This document shows positions 1 through 9,400 of a stretch of 64,000 nucleotides of DNA, in pieces. Every line of letters starts with the position of its first letter. Position 1 is the stretch's first letter. The notes beneath the pieces were generated by a model. It ran no database searches. It had not been told where the DNA came from and saw only the letters and a list, made by a program, of their open reading frames with translations. The translations under genes and the position numbers were made by a program. Origin of the DNA: Elmis aenea (lineage: Eukaryota; Arthropoda; Insecta; Coleoptera; Elmidae). The stretch lies in the NCBI GenBank assembly GCA_947652605.1, contig CANTFG010000256.1:1-64000 (forward strand), given 5' to 3'.

Positions 1-527
1 GTTGTGCTAGCCTTGTGCTGGCGTGCTTTGTTAAAATTTTTGATTGTGCTGGTTTCGTTAAGCTACAAATTCAATTTTAATTTGGGGGGGCTGTGGACAT
101 GATAGCCCCCCCACCACGTAATTTAAACATTTTTTTTAGACAGATATGTTGTGCTAGCCTTGTGCTGGCGTGCTTTGTTAAAATTTTTGATTGTGCTGGT
201 TCCGTTAGGCTACAAATTCAATTTTAATTTGGGGGGGCTGTGGACATGATAGCCCCCACCACGTAATTTAAACATTTTTTTTAGACAGATATGTTGTGCT
301 AGCCTTGTGCTGGCGTGCTTTGTTAAAATTTTTGATTGTGCTCGTTCCATTACACTATAATTTTGATTTTAAATTGGAGGGGCTGTAGACATGATAGCCC
401 CCCCACCAAGTAATTTAAACATTTTTTTTAGACAAATGTGTTGTGCTAGCCTTGTGCTGGCGTGTGCTGTTAAAATTTTTGATTGTGCTGTTTCGTTACG
501 CTATGATTTTGGTTTAAAATCTAAGAG
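1..527 (-). repeat. Left-arm tandem repeat, ~147-bp unit, 3.6 copies
   Basis: Head-to-tail copies begin at 1, 148, 293 and 440, each opening with GTTGTGCTAGCC, so the period is 145-147 bp. The differences come from G/C-run length. The last copy is truncated near 527, where it meets reverse transcriptase-derived sequence. Each full unit holds a G-run, the core CTGTGGACATGATAG and a C-run, which together can fold as a hairpin. The strand is given as minus because the array lies downstream of the minus-strand reverse transcriptase fragment. Copy 1 matches the reverse complement of 3243-3389 with about one difference, and copy 3 matches that of 2950-3095. The array is cut by the window edge and may extend further left. 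The unit is not recognised as a named family. Confidence 0.93.
84..112. other. Hairpin in left repeat copy 1
   Basis: A run of seven G followed by CT (84-92) is complementary to AG followed by seven C (104-112). This gives a 9-bp stem with an 11-nt loop, GTGGACATGAT. Copy 2 (about 233-257) has a shorter C-run and a 7-bp stem. Copy 3 has GGAGGGGCT in place of the full G-run. Folding is inferred from complementarity only. Confidence 0.75.
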
Positions 528-531
528 AGAT

Positions 532-831
532 TAGATTTGCTTTTGTATAAATTGAACCATTATTGTTATCTCTGAAAAGGGTGACTTCTAAACAATTTAT
601 TGAATAATCTGTTTCTGTCTCACAGGTAAATTAAATTTTTGGATGGTAACTGTTGAATAAGTTTAAAATGTTATTGACTTCGGATTTTGGAACGCCTAAA
701 ATTATATCGTCTACATAATTCTTTAAACAAGGGATGTTATACTCTTGATTTTCAATTTTCATGGACACTTCAGACAAACGCAATAAAAGTGGTTTACAGT
801 TATTAATATTGGCATTTGTTGTCATTTCCAA
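532..831 (-). pseudogene. Penelope-like reverse transcriptase fragment (left arm)
   Basis: The minus strand encodes a 66-residue open stretch (831 to 631) holding LSEVSMKIE and NYVDDIILGVPKSEVNN. The YVDD box is the catalytic metal-binding motif of reverse transcriptases. Its context (YVDD, hydrophobics, then FNSYHPKI) resembles Penelope-like elements rather than non-LTR elements, which usually have FADD or YADD. After a TAA stop the same frame continues to about 532 with FTCETE, then CLEVTLFRDNNNGS, which fits the next conserved reverse transcriptase block. The stop sits where KIQFT would be expected, and a CAA-to-TAA change is the simplest explanation. The ATG at 831 is probably not a native start, because family members have several hundred residues upstream. 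No GIY-YIG endonuclease domain is present. This is a dead fragment of perhaps 100 codons. The family assignment is from motif recognition only. Confidence 0.8.
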
Positions 832-840
832 GGCTTACTA

Positions 841-1480
841 TTTAAAAATGTTGCAATTTCTCTTAACTTTATCGAAAATTCTTAATAACTCGAAAATTGT
901 TGCAGATAGGTATAGGAAACGCTAACACAGATTGATGCAGAATGTAATTTAGCATTAGAAAATGAAAAAAAAGTTATACCGGGCATTATATTTGAAAAAA
1001 ACGAGTTTTGGTCTGAAATTGTATTAAAAGAAAATTAAGTTTTGGACACCCTGTAAGTAATGCATCGATTGCAAGAATTCCAGGATGTACTCCAAGGTTT
1101 CTTCTAGGCATGGTCTAAATTTAAGCGTTTTTTCTTTAAAAATGGCGGGGTTAGATAATATTAAGCATCACGATGAAAATCTAAGGATTTTCAAAAAAGT
1201 CTAAAAATTTGAAAAATGACTGCACGTAGGTATAGGGAATGCTAATAAAAGTCCCTCTAAAATAACGTTTTAAATCCAAATACGCATTAAAAAATATACC
1301 ATTGTATTTGAAATAAGAAAGTAGACGTCAACTTCCGGTATTTTCGGAAGGTCGCCATCTTGAAAATATTTTCAATAAACAGACGAGATGTCATTATGGT
1401 CATAACCAAAATTTCAGATCCATACCCTTTTTCATTCTATATATATTTTTAAGTACCGGTCTCAATCAATCACCCTGTAT
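841..1480 (+). repeat. Two related CACCCTGTA-ended segments in the spacer
   Basis: The spacer between the arms contains two segments that share TGCA, one base, one base, TAGGTATAGG, then AA.GCTAA (about 901-926 and 1221-1245). Both end in the motif CACCCTGTA (1047-1055 and 1471-1479). They run in the same orientation about 0.32-0.42 kb apart. This terminus is common on short non-autonomous DNA transposons of insects (general knowledge; the superfamily is not assigned). I found no clear matching left terminus (TACAGGGTG) or target duplication, so these look like decayed or partial copies. No reading frame of note is present. Confidence 0.5.
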
Positions 1481-1857
1481 AGTGTATATGTATATTGTAA
1501 CATAGTCAAAGTACATTCTTTAATAGGTACTTACAAGTTACAAGTATAGTTAAAATTTAAAATTGTACATCTGTGATGAAAAATCAGCAAAAAGTCCTTA
1601 TAATAAAATTTAAAAAAACAAGTGCTTGTACTTTACAGTATTATTTAATTGATGAGTGGGATATGTCAATAATTTTAATTGAAACTGTTATAATTTTTTT
1701 TAGATGCCATAGGCACATTTAAAATACATAAAATGGTTTTACATAGACGAAAATTATAGGACAAACATTTTTACAACACAGCACTTTAAAATATTTCTTA
1801 CAAATGCCCCCCCTATTATTGCAGAAATAATATTAAGATGATTTATTAAAAACAATA
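1481..1857. other. AT-rich spacer with no recognisable feature
   Basis: This stretch between the CACCCTGTA segments and the right reverse transcriptase fragment is AT-rich single-copy-looking sequence with scattered stops in all frames. I see no gene, RNA or clear repeat in it. A short run of C occurs at about 1807-1813. Confidence 0.6.
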
Positions 1858-2084
1858 ATGCCAACAATATCTGATAACATCCCTTTTTTAAAGAAATATG
1901 TAGACGATATAATTTTAGTCGTTCCAAAATCCAAAGTCAATAACATTTTAAACTTATTCAACAGTTACCATCCAAAAATTTAATTTACCTGTGAGACAGA
2001 AACATATTATTCAACAAATTGTTTAGAAGTCACCCTTTTCAGAGATAACAATAATGGTTCAATGTATACAAAAGCAAATCTAAT
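1858..2084 (+). pseudogene. Penelope-like reverse transcriptase fragment (right arm)
   Basis: This is the plus-strand counterpart of the left-arm fragment. It reads KKYVDDIILVVPKSKVNN and then FNSYHPKI before a TAA stop at the same codon as in the left copy. The frame continues with FTCETETYYSTNCLEVTLF and RDNNNGSMYTKANL. Compared with the left copy it lacks most of the block upstream of YVDD that contains LSEVSMKIE, because the sequence jumps from AATGCCAACAATATCTGATA straight to the ACATCCC block. Identity around YVDD is high, with changes such as GVPKSE to VVPKSK. The fragment runs directly into the first ~147-bp repeat copy near 2085. It is non-functional, with no start context, a stop inside the conserved core, and neither fingers nor endonuclease region. 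Confidence 0.8.
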
Positions 2085-2087
2085 CAT

Positions 2088-2095
2088 GTCTAGAG
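2088..2095. repeat. 8-bp target-site duplication, left copy
   Basis: GTCTAGAG immediately precedes the TAGGGATT terminus. The partner after the right terminus is GTCTACAG (2862-2869), with 7 of 8 bases matching. The unmutated form is probably GTCTACAG, because ATCATGTCTACAGCC also occurs in the intact repeat copy at about 2994-3007. Confidence 0.8.
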
Positions 2096-2861
2096 TAGGG
2101 ATTCTGTCACGGGAATTTCCCGAGACGTAAGTCCCGGGAATTTCCGGGACGTTCTTAGTCTCGAGTTCCGGGACATTTAGTGCGAGACTCGAGACGAAAC
2201 TAAATGTTACAGAACACTGAAATAAATTTTGTATAGGTACTTCTAATTTTTAAACAAATTTTACTGCCACGAGTTTAACAAAAATATTTTGTTTAATAAT
2301 TTTTTATGTTTATAGGTTATACTAACAATCAGTATTTACTTTACTTTATTTAATTTTTTTGCCTGCCATATTTAATTATTCATGTTTATTTCTTGTCTGC
2401 TTTAAAGCTAAAGGATAATTAATTGTTAAGTTTATTAGTTAAAATATATTTTACTTATGCCTGATGTTTAAAAGTTTAATGAAAATTATAGTTTATTTAA
2501 AATAGGCATTTACTTGGAAATATAGGTATATATTATTTATTGTCACGACCGATTCACGATCACGATACGTGTAAAGAAGCAATTTTAAGTATGTAGCGGG
2601 TGCTTTCAGAAACAATGTCATTGTCAAGAAATAATTTATTTTTTACAGTGAAAATAGCCGATGAATTTTGAGTGTATGAATACATCATCATTTTTCTTGC
2701 ACTTTATAAAATCTTCCGTCATTTTTGACGGGTTAAACCACTATTTTCTGGTATGTAAATAAAATTCGCAAAAGTCTCGAAGTCCCGGGAATTCCCGGGA
2801 CTTTGATAAAAAAAGTCTTGAGTCCCGGGACTTAAAAAATTGTCGAGACTGACAATCCCTA
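2096..2861. mobile_element. Non-autonomous hAT-like DNA transposon, 766 bp
   Basis: The ends are inverted: TAGGGATTCTGTC at the left, and GACAATCCCTA at the right, which reads TAGGGATTGTC on the other strand. Eight-bp flanking duplications, 7/8 identical, support a hAT superfamily assignment, since that superfamily makes 8-bp duplications. Both subterminal zones are rich in palindromic CCCGGGAA motifs: 2110-2122, 2131-2150 with one mismatch, and a perfect 22-bp palindrome at 2781-2802. A GTCTCGAG/CTCGAGAC stem lies at 2158-2195. Arrays of this kind are typical of hAT subterminal transposase-binding sites (family knowledge). The interior is AT-rich without a transposase frame, so mobilisation would need a transposase from elsewhere. 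The element landed in the first ~147-bp repeat copy of the right arm. It is absent from the left arm, so it is probably younger than the inverted duplication, unless it was lost from the left with the deleted bases. Confidence 0.8.
2781..2802. other. Perfect 22-bp palindrome inside the hAT-like element
   Basis: Two 11-base half-sites, AGTCCCGGGAA and its exact reverse complement, meet without a spacer. A one-mismatch version lies near the other end at 2131-2150. The arrangement suggests a subterminal binding site for a dimeric transposase or a cruciform-prone sequence, which is inference. Confidence 0.85.
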
Positions 2862-2869
2862 GTCTACAG
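2862..2869. repeat. 8-bp target-site duplication, right copy
   Basis: GTCTACAG follows the right terminus of the 766-bp element and pairs with GTCTAGAG at 2088-2095. The sequence after it (CCTCTCAGATTTTAAACC) resumes the interrupted repeat copy. Confidence 0.8.
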
Positions 2870-3389
2870 CCTCTCAGATTTTAAACCAAAATCGTAGCGT
2901 AACGAAACAGCACAATCAAAAATTTTAACAGCACACGCCAGCACAACACATCTGTCTAAAAAAAATGTTTAAATTACTTGGTGGGGGGGGCTATCATGTC
3001 TACAGCCCCTCCAGTTTAAAATCAAAATTGTAGTGTAATGGAACGAGCACAATCAAAATTTTTAACAAAGCACGCCAGCACAAGGCTAGCACAACATATC
3101 TGTCTAAAAAAAATGTTTAAATTACGTGGTGGGGGGGCTATCATGTGCACAGCCCCCCCATATTAAAATTGAAATTGTAGCCTAACGGAACGAGCACAAT
3201 CAAAAATTTTAACAAAGCACGCCAGCACAAGGCTAGCACAACATATCTGTCTAAAAAAAATGTTTAAATTACGTGGTGGGGGGGCTATCATGTCCACAGC
3301 CCCCCCAAATTAAAATTGAATTTGTAGCCTAACGAAACCAGCACAATCAAAAATTTTAACAAAGCACGCCAGCACAAGGCTAGCACAAC
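2870..3389 (+). repeat. Right-arm tandem repeat, ~147-bp unit, 3.5 copies
   Basis: Three full copies end at 3095, 3242 and 3389 with GGCTAGCACAAC, which is the reverse complement of the left-arm opening. A partial copy comes first, ends at 2947, and lacks the AAGGCTAG segment. The G-run/C-run hairpin recurs at about 2987-3009, 3131-3159 and 3278-3306. Spacing is 147-148 bp. The copy ending at 3389 is nearly identical to positions 1-147 on the other strand. Confidence 0.93.
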
Positions 3390-3446
3390 CTTCTACATTT
3401 AAAAAAAAGTTACATTTCAAATGTGGGGGGGCCCAGGACATGGACC
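3390..3446. other. Junction between the transposon block and the satellite
   Basis: About 57 bp of AT-rich sequence with a G-run then CCCAGGACATGG separates the last ~147-bp repeat from the first satellite monomer. The GGGGGGGCCCAGGACATGG stretch (about 3424-3442) resembles the G-run/GGACATG core of the ~147-bp repeat and may be a diverged remnant of it. The satellite begins abruptly at TATGTTCC. Confidence 0.6.
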
Positions 3447-6400
3447 TATGTTCCTTAAGCGACTATTTCGAAACAATTTCAATTATTGATTTGTATATCA
3501 CAGGAACAGTTTATCCATCGCCTCTTTACATGAATACAATTGTTTTGCATATGTCTTTCAATGAGCTGGTTTTAATTTTTAATAATTTTCTAAAAATAAC
3601 GTGCTTTAGTTAATACATATGTTCCTAGAGCGACTATTTCAAAACAATTTTAATTATTGATTTGTATATCACAGAAACAGTTTATCCATCGCCTCTTTAC
3701 ATGAATACAATTGTTTTGCATATGTCTTTCAATGAGCTGGTTTTAATTTTTAATAATTTCCTAAAAATACCGTGCTTTAGTTAATACATATGTTCCTTGA
3801 GCGACTATTTCTGAACAATTTTAATTATTGATTTGTATATCACAGGAACAGTTTATCCATCGCCTCTTTACATGAATACAATTGTTTTGCATATGTCTTT
3901 CAATGAGCTGGTTCTAGTTTTTAATAATTTCCTAAAAATACCGTGCTTTAGTTAATACATATGTTCCTTGAGCGACTATTTCGAAACAATTTCAATTATT
4001 GATTTGTATATCACAGGAACAGTTTATCCATCGCCTCTTTACATGAATACAATTGTTTTGCATATGTCTTTTAAAGAGCTGGTTTTAATTTTTAATAATT
4101 TCCTAAAAATACCGTGCTTTAGTTAATACATAAGTTCCTTGAGCGACTATTTCGAAACAATTTTAATTATAGATTTGTATATCACAGGAACAGTTTATCC
4201 ATCGCCTCTTTACATTAATACAATTGTTTTGCATATGTCTTTCAATGAGCTGGTTTTAATTTTTAATAATTTCCTAAAAATACCGTGCTTTAGTTAATAC
4301 ATATGTTCCTTGAGCGACTATTTCGAAACAATTTCAATTATTGATTTGTATATCACAGGAACAGTTTATCCATCGCCTCTTTACATGAATACAATTGTTT
4401 TGCATATGTCTTTCAATGAGCTGGTTTTAATTTTTAATAATTTCCTAAAAATACCGTGCTTTAGTTAATACATATGTTCCTTGAGCGACTATTTCGAAAC
4501 AATTTCAATTATTGATTTGTATATCACAGGAACAGTTTATCCATCGCCTCTTTACATGAATACAATTGTTTTGCATATGTCTTTCAATGAGCTGGTTTTA
4601 ATTTTTAATAATTTCCTAAAAATACCGTGCTTTAGTTAATACATATGTTCCTTGAGCGACTATTTCGAAACAATTTTAATTATTGATTTGTATATCACAG
4701 GAACAGTTTATCCATCTCCTCTTTACATGAATACAATTGTTTTGCATATGTCTTTCAATGAGCTGGTTTTAATTTTTAATAATTTCCTAAAAATACCGTG
4801 CTTTAGTTAATACATATGTTCCTTGAGCGACTATTTCTAAAAAATTTTAATTATTGATTTGTATATCACAGGAACAGTTTATCCATCGCCTCTTTACATG
4901 AATACAATTGTTTTGCATATGTCTTTCAATGAGCTGGTTTTAGTTTTTAATAATTTCCTAAAAATACCGTGCTTTAGTTAATACATATGTTCCTTGAGCG
5001 ACTATTTCGAAACAATTTCAATTATTGAATTGTATATCACAGAAACAGTTTATCCATCGCCTCTTTACATGAATACAATTGTTTTGCATATGTCTTTCAA
5101 TGAGCTGGTTTTAATTTTTAATAAATTCCTAAAAATACCGTGCTTTAGTTAATACATATGTTCCTTGAGCGACTATTTCGAAACAATTTCAATTATTGAT
5201 TTGTATATCACAGGAACAGTTTATCCATCGCCTCTTTACATGAATACAATTGTTTTGCATATGTCTTTCAATGAGCTGGTTTTAATTTTTAATAATTTCC
5301 TAAAAATACCGTGCTTTAGTTAATACATATGTTCCTTGAGCGACTATTTCGAAACAATTTTAATTATTGATTTGTATATCACAGGAACAGTTTATCCATC
5401 TCCTCTTTACATGAATACAATTGTTTTGCATATGTCTTTCAATGAGCTGGTTTTAATTTTTAATAATTTCCTAAAAATACCGTGCTTTAGTTAATACATA
5501 TGTTCCTTGAGCGACTATTTCTGAACAATTTTAATTATTGATTTGTATATCACAGGAACAGTTTATCCATCGCCTCTTTACATGAATACAATTGTTTTGC
5601 ATATGTCTTTCAATGAGCTGGTTTTAATTTTTAATAATTTCCTAAAAATACCGTGCTTTAGTTAATACATATGTTCCTTGAGCGACTATTTCGAAACAAT
5701 TTCAATTATTGATTTGTATATCACAGAAACAGTTTATCCATCGCCTCTTTACATGAATACAATTGTTTTGCATATGTCTTTCAATGAGCTGGTTTTAATT
5801 TTTAATAAATTCCTAAAAATACCGTGCTTTAGTTAATACATATGTTCCTTGAGCGACTATTTCGAAACAATTTCAATTATTGATTTGTATATCACAGAAA
5901 CAGTTTATCCATCGCCTCTTTACATGAATACAATTGTTTTGCATATGTCTTTCAATGAGCTGGTTTTAATTTTTAATAAATTCCTAAAAATACCGTGCTT
6001 TAGTTAATACATATGTTCCTTGAGCGACTATTTCGAAACAATTTCAATTATTGATTTGTATATCACAGGAACAGTTTATCCATCGCCTCTTTACATGAAT
6101 ACAATTGTTTTGCATATGTCTTTCAATGAGCTGGTTTTAATTTTTAATAATTTCCTAAAAATACCGTGCTTTAGTTAATACATATGTTCCTTGAGCGACT
6201 ATTTCGAAACAATTTCAATTATTGATTTGTATATCACAGAAACAGTTTATCCATCGCCTCTTTACATGAATACAATTGTTTTGCATATGTCTTTCAATGA
6301 GCTGGTTTTAATTTTTAATAAATTCCTAAAAATACCGTGCTTTAGTTAATACATATGTTCCTTGAGCGATTATTTCTGAACAATTTTAATTATTGATTTG

Positions 6401-9400
6401 TATATCACAGGAACAGTTTATCCATCGCCTCTTTACATGAATACAATTGTTTTGCATATGTCTTTCAATGAGCTGGTTTTAATTTTTAATAATTTCCTAA
6501 AAATACCGTGCTTTAGTTAATACATATGTTCCTTGAGCGACTATTTCTGAACAATTTTAATTATTGATTTGTTTATCACAGGAACAGTTTATTCATCGCC
6601 TCTTTACATGAATACAATTGTTTTGCATATGTCTTTTTCAATGAGCTGGTTTTAATTTTTAATAATTTCCTAAAAATACCGTGCTTTAGTTAATACATAT
6701 GTTCCTTGAGCGACTATTTCGAAACAATTTCAATTATTGATTTGTATATCACAGGAACAGTTTATCCATCGCCTCTTTACATGAATACAATTGTTTTGCA
6801 TATGTCTTTCAATGAGCTGGTTTTAATTTTTAATAATTTTCTAAAAATAACGTGCTTTAGTTAATACATATGTTCCTAGAGCGACTATTTCGAAACAATT
6901 TTAATTATTGATTTGTATATCACAGAAACAGTTTATCCATCGCCTCTTTACATGAATACAATTGTTTTGCATATGTCTTTCAATGAGCTGGTTTTAATTT
7001 TTAATAATTTCCTAAAAATACCGTGCTTTAGTTAATACATATGTTCCTTGAGCGACTATTGCTGAACAATTTTAATTATTGATTTGTATATCACAGGAAC
7101 AGTTTATCCATCGCCTCTTTACATGAATACAATTGTTTTGCATATGTCTTTCAATGAGCTGGTTCTAGTTTTTAATAATTTCCTAAAAATACCGTGCTTT
7201 AGTTAATACATATGTTCCTTGAGCGACTATTTCGAAACAATTTCAATTATTGATTTGTATATCACAGGAACAGTTTATCCATCGCCTCTTTACATGAATA
7301 CAATTGTTTTGCATATGTCTTTTAAAGAGCTGGTTTTAATTTTTAATAATTTCCTAAAAATACCGTGCTTTAGTTAATACATAAGTTCCTTGAGCGACTA
7401 TTTCGAAACAATTTTAATTATAGATTTGTATATCACAGGAACAGTTTATCCATCGCCTCTTTACATGAATACAATTGTTTTGCATATGTCTTTCAATGAG
7501 CTGGTTTTAATTTTTAATAATTTCCTAAAAATACCGTGCTTTAGTTAATACATATGTTCCTTGAGCGACTATTTCGAAACAATTTCAATTATTGATTTGT
7601 ATATCACAGAAACAGTTTATCCATCGCCTCTTTACATGAATACAATTGTTTTGCATATGTCTTTCAATGAGCTGGTTTTAATTTTTAATAAATTCCTAAA
7701 AATACCGTGCTTTAGTTAATACATATGTTCCTTGAGCGACTATTTCGAAACAATTTCAATTATTGATTTGTATATCACAGAAACAGTTTATCCATCGCCT
7801 CTTTACATGAATACAATTGTTTTGCATATGTCTTTCAATGAGCTGGTTTTAATTTTTAATAAATTCCTAAAAATACCGTGCTTTAGTTAATACATATGTT
7901 CCTTGAGCGACTATTTCGAAACAATTTCAATTATTGATTTGTATATCACAGGAACAGTTTATCCATCGCCTCTTTACATGAATACAATTGTTTTGCATAT
8001 GTCTTTCAATGAGCTGGTTTTAATTTTTAATAATTTCCTAAAAATACCGTGCTTTAGTTAATACATATGTTCCTTGAGCGACTATTTCGAAACAATTTCA
8101 ATTATTGATTTGTATATCACAGAAACAGTTTATCCATCGCCTCTTTACATGAATACAATTGTTTTGCATATGTCTTTCAATGAGCTGGTTTTAATTTTTA
8201 ATAAATTCCTAAAAATACCGTGCTTTAGTTAATACATATGTTCCTTGAGCGATTATTTCTGAACAATTTTAATTATTGATTTGTATATCACAGGAACAGT
8301 TTATCCATCGCCTCTTTACATGAATACAATTGTTTTGCATATGTCTTTCAATGAGCTGGTTTTAATTTTTAATAATTTCCTAAAAATACCGTGCTTTAGT
8401 TAATACATATGTTCCTTGAGCGACTATTTCTAAACAATTTTAATTATTGATTTGTTTATCACAGGAACAGTTTATCCATCGCCTCTTTACATGAATACAA
8501 TTGTTTTGCATATGTCTTTTTCAATGAGCTGGTTTTAATTTTTAATAATTTCCTAAAAATACCGTGCTTTAGTTAATACATATGTTCCTTGAGCGACTAT
8601 TTCGAAACAATTTCAATTATTGATTTGTATATCACAGGAACAGTTTATCCATCGCCTCTTTACATGAATACAATTGTTTTGCATATGTCTTTCAATGAGC
8701 TGGTTTTAATTTTTAATAATTTTCTAAAAATAACGTGCTTTAGTTAATACATATGTTCCTAGAGCGACTATTTCAAAACAATTTTAATTATTGATTTGTA
8801 TATCACAGAAACAGTTTATCCATCGCCTCTTTACATGAATACAATTGTTTTGCATATGTCTTTCAATGAGCTGGTTTTAATTTTTAATAATTTCCTAAAA
8901 ATACCGTGCTTTAGTTAATACATATGTTCCTTGAGCGACTATTTCTGAACAATTTTAATTATTGATTTGTATATCACAGGAACAGTTTATCCATCGCCTC
9001 TTTACATGAATACAATTGTTTTGCATATGTCTTTCAATGAGCTGGTTCTAGTTTTTAATAATTTCCTAAAAATACCGTGCTTTAGTTAATACATATGTTC
9101 CTTGAGCGACTATTTCGAAACAATTTCAATTATTGATTTGTATATCACAGGAACAGTTTATCCATCGCCTCTTTACATGAATACAATTGTTTTGCATATG
9201 TCTTTTAAAGAGCTGGTTTTAATTTTTAATAATTTCCTAAAAATACCGTGCTTTAGTTAATACATAAGTTCCTTGAGCGACTATTTCGAAACAATTTTAA
9301 TTATAGATTTGTATATCACAGGAACAGTTTATCCATCGCCTCTTTACATTAATACAATTGTTTTGCATATGTCTTTCAATGAGCTGGTTTTAATTTTTAA

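Larger units (their letters stand above)
1..831. repeat. Left arm of long inverted repeat
   Basis: This segment is the reverse complement of 1858-3389 once the 766-bp insertion at 2096-2861 is removed. Order from the inside out is reverse transcriptase fragment, then truncated repeat copy, then full repeat copies. The order of repeat variants is mirrored between the arms, which shows that a whole block was duplicated in inverted orientation. The arms differ by small indels. The left arm keeps about 60 bp upstream of the YVDD box that the right arm lacks. The right arm keeps a few bases (CATGTCTACAGCC) at the reverse transcriptase/repeat junction that are missing on the left. Confidence 0.88.
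1858..3389. repeat. Right arm of long inverted repeat
   Basis: This is the reverse-complement partner of 1-831. It carries a reverse transcriptase fragment, then one partial and three full ~147-bp repeat copies, whose outer ends fall at 2947, 3095, 3242 and 3389. The arm is split by the hAT-like element at 2096-2861. Its outer end lies about 57 bp before the satellite array. Confidence 0.88.

Noticed and set aside
1..527. Helitron end, because of the hairpin in the repeats
   Set aside because: A Helitron 3' end needs a hairpin shortly before CTAG-type termini inserted between A and T. The hairpins here are internal to tandem units and have no such terminus.
631..831. The 66-codon minus-strand frame as an intact small gene
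   Set aside because: It is an internal slice of reverse transcriptase, and its frame continues with conserved residues beyond the stop.
1..3389. Hammerhead ribozyme in the repeats next to the Penelope-like fragments
   Set aside because: Some Penelope-like elements carry hammerheads, but neither strand of the ~147-bp unit shows the CTGATGA core box; only an isolated CGAAAC is present. The 171-bp monomer also lacks the core.
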